Source: CAVONV01 sp963697355
GTDB taxonomy: Bacteria > Acidobacteriota > Vicinamibacteria > Marinacidobacterales > DATDRI01
Length of the DNA stretch: 64,000 nucleotides
NCBI GenBank assembly: GCA_963697355.1
Contig: CAVONV010000013.1
Location: forward strand, 186,001 to 250,000
Direction of reading: 5' to 3'
The notes beneath the pieces are model-generated. The model made no database searches. It was not told where the DNA came from and saw only the letters and a list, made by a program, of their open reading frames with translations. Positions 60,214 to 64,000 of this stretch are shown piece by piece (the first letter of the stretch is position 1; every line of letters begins with the position of its first letter). The position numbers and the translations under genes are program-made.

Positions 60214-61887
60214 TTGCAAGACAAACTAACCAAACCCCTCGATAGCCTGCTTGCGAAACGGCTCGTCTGGCTGATGGTGCTCAGGGTCATCGTGGTGACG
60301 ACGCTGCTCGGCTCCGCGGTGACCGTCGAGGTGATCTCGGAGCCCGAAGGTCAAGCGAGACCTCTCTATTACCTCATTGCTTTAACGTACGTTCTCACAC
60401 TTCTTTACGCGCTCGTCTGGCCGATTACCGAAAATTTCCGGCGACAGTTCGCCTATGTCCAGATTTTGGGAGACCTCTTCATCATCACGGGTGTGGTTTA
60501 TTACACGGGGGGAATCGAGAACAACTTTTCCTTGCTGTATTTCGTGACCATCCTTGCCGCCGGCATCATCCTTTACCGTCGGGGTGGCTTGGTCGCCGCG
60601 GGTGTGGCCTCGGTTTGCTACGGAGGCGTGCTGCTCGCCGTTTTTTTTGGGGTAGTCCCCGCACACAGCCTCAGTGCCTTGAGGCCGGCACCACTCGAAG
60701 CGGAGATCCTGTATTACAGTATCTTTTTCAATAGTTTTGGCTTTTTCACCGTTGCCTACTTGACCAGCTATCTTTCTGAAAGCTTGAGAAAGACGGGGCA
60801 AGAGCTCGAGGAAACTTCAGATCACCTCGCGGATCTACAGGCGTTCAATCAAACGGTCATCGATTCCATCGCATCCGGGTTGATGACGACAGATCTCGAT
60901 GGTCGTATCAATTTCCTCAACAGCTCGGCGGAGAGCATTCTGGGAGTCGAAGCCGAACAAACCGTAGGCCGTCGCGTTCAGGAGATCTTGGGCGAGAAGG
61001 AGGACTACCTCGATCGTCTGCAGGTGGTGCTCGACCAACGGAGGTACTGCCGTATGGAGGGGACCTTTGTGAATGGCCGCGGTGAACAAGCCTATCTGGG
61101 ACTGAGTGGTTCTTACTTGATGTTCAGAGGAGAGAGCAGAAGTGGTTATCTGTTCACGTTTCAGGATCTCACCGAGATCAGAAGACTAGAGCGCGAAATC
61201 CGCTTGAAAGAAAACTTGGCGACCATGGGAGAGATGGCCGCCGGAATGGCACATGAAATCCGCAATCCGCTGGCCTCGATCAGCGGTTCGGTGCAGGTTT
61301 TGAAGGAATCGCTTGGATTGGACGGGGAGTGCTCGCGTCTCATGGATATCATCGTCCGCGAGTCGGAGAGGCTATCTGGAATTCTAAGCGATTTTCTGAT
61401 TTACGCCCGGCCGCCACGTTTCAATCCCGACGATATCGACCTCCGCAAAGTGGTGGAAGAAACCGCCACCTTGCTCAGGAATAGCGCCGAAATCCAGGAG
61501 GAGCACGAGATCAGGCTCAAACTCCCGCCGGAACCCGTGATGCTCTTCGCTGACGCGAACCAGATGAAACAGATCGCGTGGAATTTGGCGCGAAACGCGA
61601 TCCAAGCCATGCCGGGGGGAGGCTGCTTGGAGATGGAGCTCGTCGCGAGCGAATCGGGGGAAGTTGTCTTGGCCTTTCGCGACGAAGGTGTTGGTGTCGG
61701 TGATGGTGAAGTACACGAGATCTTCATACCCTTCAAAGGCGATTTCGAGCAGGGGAGCGGCCTCGGTCTGGCTATCGTCCATCGCATGGTTCAGGACTAC
61801 AATGGGTCGATTCGAGTCGACAGCATATCACCGCGCGGCACCGAGGTGTCCGTGCGTTTTCCTATTGATCGGAGGACGTTCGAGTGA
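60214..61887 (+). CDS. pilS: Membrane sensor histidine kinase PilS
   Basis: 557 residues from TTG 60214. Six hydrophobic segments in residues 15-190 (PilS-type input), PAS domain (about 210-325), HisKA with AAGMAHEIRNPLASISG, N box NLARNAIQAMPGGG and the HATPase GQGSGLGLAIV-like GSGLGLAIVHRMV. PilS is the partner of PilR that usually controls pilin transcription. Overlaps the pilR GTG by four bases. No pilA is nearby, so its target is unknown here. Confidence 0.9.
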   Translation: MQDKLTKPLDSLLAKRLVWLMVLRVIVVTTLLGSAVTVEVISEPEGQARPLYYLIALTYVLTLLYALVWPITENFRRQFAYVQILGDLFIITGVVYYTGGIENNFSLLYFVTILAAGIILYRRGGLVAAGVASVCYGGVLLAVFFGVVPAHSLSALRPAPLEAEILYYSIFFNSFGFFTVAYLTSYLSESLRKTGQELEETSDHLADLQAFNQTVIDSIASGLMTTDLDGRINFLNSSAESILGVEAEQTVGRRVQEILGEKEDYLDRLQVVLDQRRYCRMEGTFVNGRGEQAYLGLSGSYLMFRGESRSGYLFTFQDLTEIRRLEREIRLKENLATMGEMAAGMAHEIRNPLASISGSVQVLKESLGLDGECSRLMDIIVRESERLSGILSDFLIYARPPRFNPDDIDLRKVVEETATLLRNSAEIQEEHEIRLKLPPEPVMLFADANQMKQIAWNLARNAIQAMPGGGCLEMELVASESGEVVLAFRDEGVGVGDGEVHEIFIPFKGDFEQGSGLGLAIVHRMVQDYNGSIRVDSISPRGTEVSVRFPIDRRTFE

Positions 61888-63267
61888 GCAGCATTCTCGT
61901 GGTAGACGACGAATCTTCGATGCGTCAGTTGCTCGAGATAGCCTTGAGCAAGGAGGGGTATCGCGTTACCGCCGCGCATTCCGGGGAAAATGCCATTACG
62001 CGTCTGAAGAAAGACTCTTACGACTTGGTGATCTCTGATATCCGAATGCCGGACATGACGGGTGTCGAAGTGCTGAGATACGTCAAGGAGCTGAATTCCG
62101 AAATCCCGGTGATCATGATTACGGCTTATGCCTCCACCGAGACTGCCGTAGAAGCCCTTCGGTTAGGGGCCTACGACTACGTGACCAAGCCTTTCAAGAT
62201 TGAAGAGCTCAAGAACACGGTGAGCAATGCTTTGGAGAGGCGTCATCTCAAAGAAGAAGTCCTCCACTTGAAGCGAGAGTTTCGTGAAAAGCACGGCGTG
62301 GACACGATGATTGGCGAGAGCCCGAAAATGGCCGAGCTCTACGAACAGATCCAAGCCATAGCACGGACGCAGAGCACGGTTTTGGTCACCGGCGAGAGTG
62401 GGACAGGTAAGGAGCTCGTTGCGCGAGCCATTCACGTTCACAGCTTGCGATCATCAGAACCGTTCGTCTCCATTAACTGCGGTGCCGTTCCGGAAACGTT
62501 GTTGGAGAGCGAGCTTTTCGGGCATATCAAAGGCTCCTTTACGGGTGCCCATGCCAACCACAAAGGTCTCTTCGAAGTCGCCCATACCGGTACGATCTTC
62601 CTGGATGAGATCGCCGAGATGAGCCCCTCGATGCAGGTCAAGTTGCTGCGAGTTCTTCAAGAGAAGAAGATCCGACGTATCGGAGCGCCTGGAGAGATCG
62701 ATGTCGATGTACGCATCATCGCAGCGACCAACAAGAACCTGGAGTTGATGGTTGGAGAAAAGACGTTCCGAGAGGACTCTGTTCTATCGTTTGGCCGTTA
62801 TCCCGATTCATTTGCCGCGCCTCTCGGAACGCCGCGAGGATATTCCTCTACTCGCCGAGCATTTTCTCGGTCGAGCCAACAAACGTATTGGAAAAGCCAT
62901 CAGAGGGATCTCGGATGAGGCTCTGGATTTGCTTGCCGTCCATGATTGGCCGGGCAATGTAAGAGAGTTGGAAAACGTCATCGAGCGCGCCGTCGCACTC
63001 GAGACGACACCGATGATACGGGCTGAGAGATTGCCGGAAACGCTGACGAAGCGTAAAGATCTGATGGCTACCTTGGGAGTTACAGATATCCCGAGAGAGT
63101 TTCCCGATGACGGAATCCACTTCCACGACCAGGTGGAAAACGTAGAGAAGCAGCTGCTAAAGGCCGCTCTCGAGCAAGGTGGGGGCGTTCAAACGAAGGC
63201 GGCGAAACTGCTGAACATGAGCTTGCGTTCTTTTCGGTATCTGATCCAGAAATACGATCTGAGGTGA
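61884..63267 (+). CDS. pilR: Sigma54-dependent response regulator PilR, one frame break
   Basis: About 460 residues when corrected. Receiver domain (1-120) with acceptor Asp in LVISDIRMPDM, AAA+ domain with GESGTGKELVARAIH and the sigma54-contacting loop GSFTGA (Ser for the common Ala), Walker B region FLDEIAEM, and a Fis-type HTH (LLNMSLRSFRYLIQKY). One extra base at about 62775-62780: FRED joins to LFYRLAVIPIHLPRLSER. GTG start overlapping pilS. Activates sigma54 promoters; no GG-N10-GC element was noticed near it. Confidence 0.9.
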
Positions 63268-63269
63268 GG

Positions 63270-63761
63270 ATGTCCTTCTGGCGGGATAAGTGGTTGAACA
63301 TTACGGCGCTCGTAGGCGCTTCGGTTGCGATGGGCCTCTTCCATAACTATGTCGTCTCTCATGAAGGCATCGCTCTGGCCCGTAACCCTCTAAAGGCCGT
63401 GAGTGGATTGGAAGAGAACTGGTTCATAGAGCTCGTCGAGGCTGAAGAAAAATGGAGAGATGGCGTGAGTTTCGTCGATGCCAGGGCCGAGGATTTCTAC
63501 CGTTTCGAAGGACACATCAAGGGTGCGGTGTCTCTACCCTATGAAGATTTTGCTGAGAGCTTCGAGCGCGTAGAAAAACTCCTGCCCTCTCGGGAGCTCG
63601 AAATCGTTTGTTATTGTAGTGGATACGGTTGCGAAGAGAGTGTGGAGCTTGCTAAGTTGTTGAATGCAAAGGGTTATGGGCGCGTATACATCTACGAAGG
63701 AGGTTGGCCGGAATGGAGCGAAGCGGGCCTTCCGGTGGAGCTTCCCAGCTCGAGCGAGTGA
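63270..63761 (+). CDS. Membrane-anchored rhodanese-like protein
   Basis: 163 residues from ATG 63270 (MSFWRDKWLNITALVGASVA); GTG 63264 is also possible. One N-terminal membrane helix (about 10-28), then a rhodanese domain with FVDARAEDFYRFEGHIKGAV and an active-site loop CYCSGYGC in which two Cys follow the usual catalytic Cys position. Overlaps the next gene by 4 bases. Pairs of this type with DoxX/MauE proteins are common and are thought to act in thiol or sulfur redox. Confidence 0.82.
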   Translation: MSFWRDKWLNITALVGASVAMGLFHNYVVSHEGIALARNPLKAVSGLEENWFIELVEAEEKWRDGVSFVDARAEDFYRFEGHIKGAVSLPYEDFAESFERVEKLLPSRELEIVCYCSGYGCEESVELAKLLNAKGYGRVYIYEGGWPEWSEAGLPVELPSSSE

Positions 63762-64000
63762 ACGAAATGAAGTGGGTCGAAAGCCGATCGGTCGGGCTGG
63801 TTTGCCGTTTGGTTCTGGGCGGTGTGTTCGTCTATGCGAGCGCGGACAAGATCCTGCACCCGGTCGAGTTCTCCAAGGTCGTCTATAACTATCAACTTCT
63901 GCCCTTCGTCCTGTCCAACTTCGTGGCCATGGTCCTTCCTTGGTTGGAGCTTTTCGTCGGATTGGCGCTCATCGTGGGGGTGCTGCGGTTCGAAAGCTCA
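63758..64000 (+). CDS. MauE/DoxX-family membrane protein, cut by window end
   Basis: At least 81 residues, open to the last base. Starts GTG 63758 (NEMKWVESRSVGLVCRLVLG) or ATG 63767. First helix about 14-32 and the motif LGGVFVYASADKILHP, then FVLSNFVAMVLPWLELFVGL, typical of MauE/DoxX. Translation is coupled to the rhodanese gene by a GTGA overlap. These proteins deliver electrons or thiols for disulfide formation in related operons (family knowledge). Confidence 0.8.
   Translation, partial: MNEMKWVESRSVGLVCRLVLGGVFVYASADKILHPVEFSKVVYNYQLLPFVLSNFVAMVLPWLELFVGLALIVGVLRFESS

Overview
The window is a chromosomal segment of a Gram-negative bacterium, roughly 55-60 % GC by eye, made almost entirely of core genes with little sign of mobile DNA. 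LPS synthesis (kdsA, kdsB, kdsD), LolA, two secretins, a beta-barrel protein, type IV pilus genes and meso-DAP peptidoglycan recycling (ldcA, mpl) show a diderm envelope. The many TPR, PEGA, FHA and roadblock proteins, the eukaryotic-type kinase and the order rplM-rpsI-rpsB-tsf-pyrH-frr fit Acidobacteriota or a deltaproteobacterial/myxobacterial relative. I favour Acidobacteriota, but this is inference from gene content and no marker was searched.

Layout. 1-5.1 kb (+): the end of ribBA, a cyclic-nucleotide-binding protein, then ffh-rpsP-khpA-rimM-trmD-rplS. 5.2-23.8 kb (+): one long same-strand series with a very large TPR protein, a small membrane protein, two proteins sharing a ~100-residue module around a RodZ-like protein, then DnaJ-TPR, PP2C phosphatase, PEGA Ser/Thr kinase, TPR/NHL and PEGA/PDZ envelope proteins, two membrane FHA proteins, ldcA and mpl. 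23.8-28.8 kb: a GAF histidine kinase (-), an unrecognised helical protein (+), a GAF/HD-GYP phosphodiesterase (-) and a cNMP-FHA protein (+). 28.8-37.2 kb (-): lolA-secretin, a small membrane protein, tRNA-Ala(CGC), an AlaX-type deacylase, and the ribosomal operon rplM-rpsI-rpsB-tsf-pyrH-frr. 37.5-49.5 kb (+): pilMNOPQ, two lipoproteins, a TPR protein with 36-residue repeats, a roadblock protein, accB-accC and coaE. 49.8-54.6 kb (-): kdsB-pyrG-kdsA-kdsD-lapA. 54.7-64 kb (+): a beta-barrel protein, pilB-pilT-pilC-pilS-pilR, and a rhodanese/MauE pair cut by the window end.

How the genes work together. Two blocks 12 kb apart supply the type IV pilus inner-membrane platform, secretin, motors and two-component control; no pilin gene is present. 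The kinase, phosphatase and two FHA readers form a complete phosphothreonine module next to PEGA, PDZ and NHL envelope proteins and the muropeptide-recycling genes, which suggests (inference) a regulator of envelope or surface behaviour.

Two sequence-level features deserve attention. At least a dozen single-base frame changes are packed into 38.9-43.3 kb (pilN, pilO, pilP, pilQ and the next lipoprotein), with three more in the large TPR gene and pilR; nearly all behave as one-base insertions, which points to base-calling or assembly error. Second, degenerate short-period tandem arrays (6, 7 or 8 bp units) recur and lie at or just beyond the 3' ends of genes.
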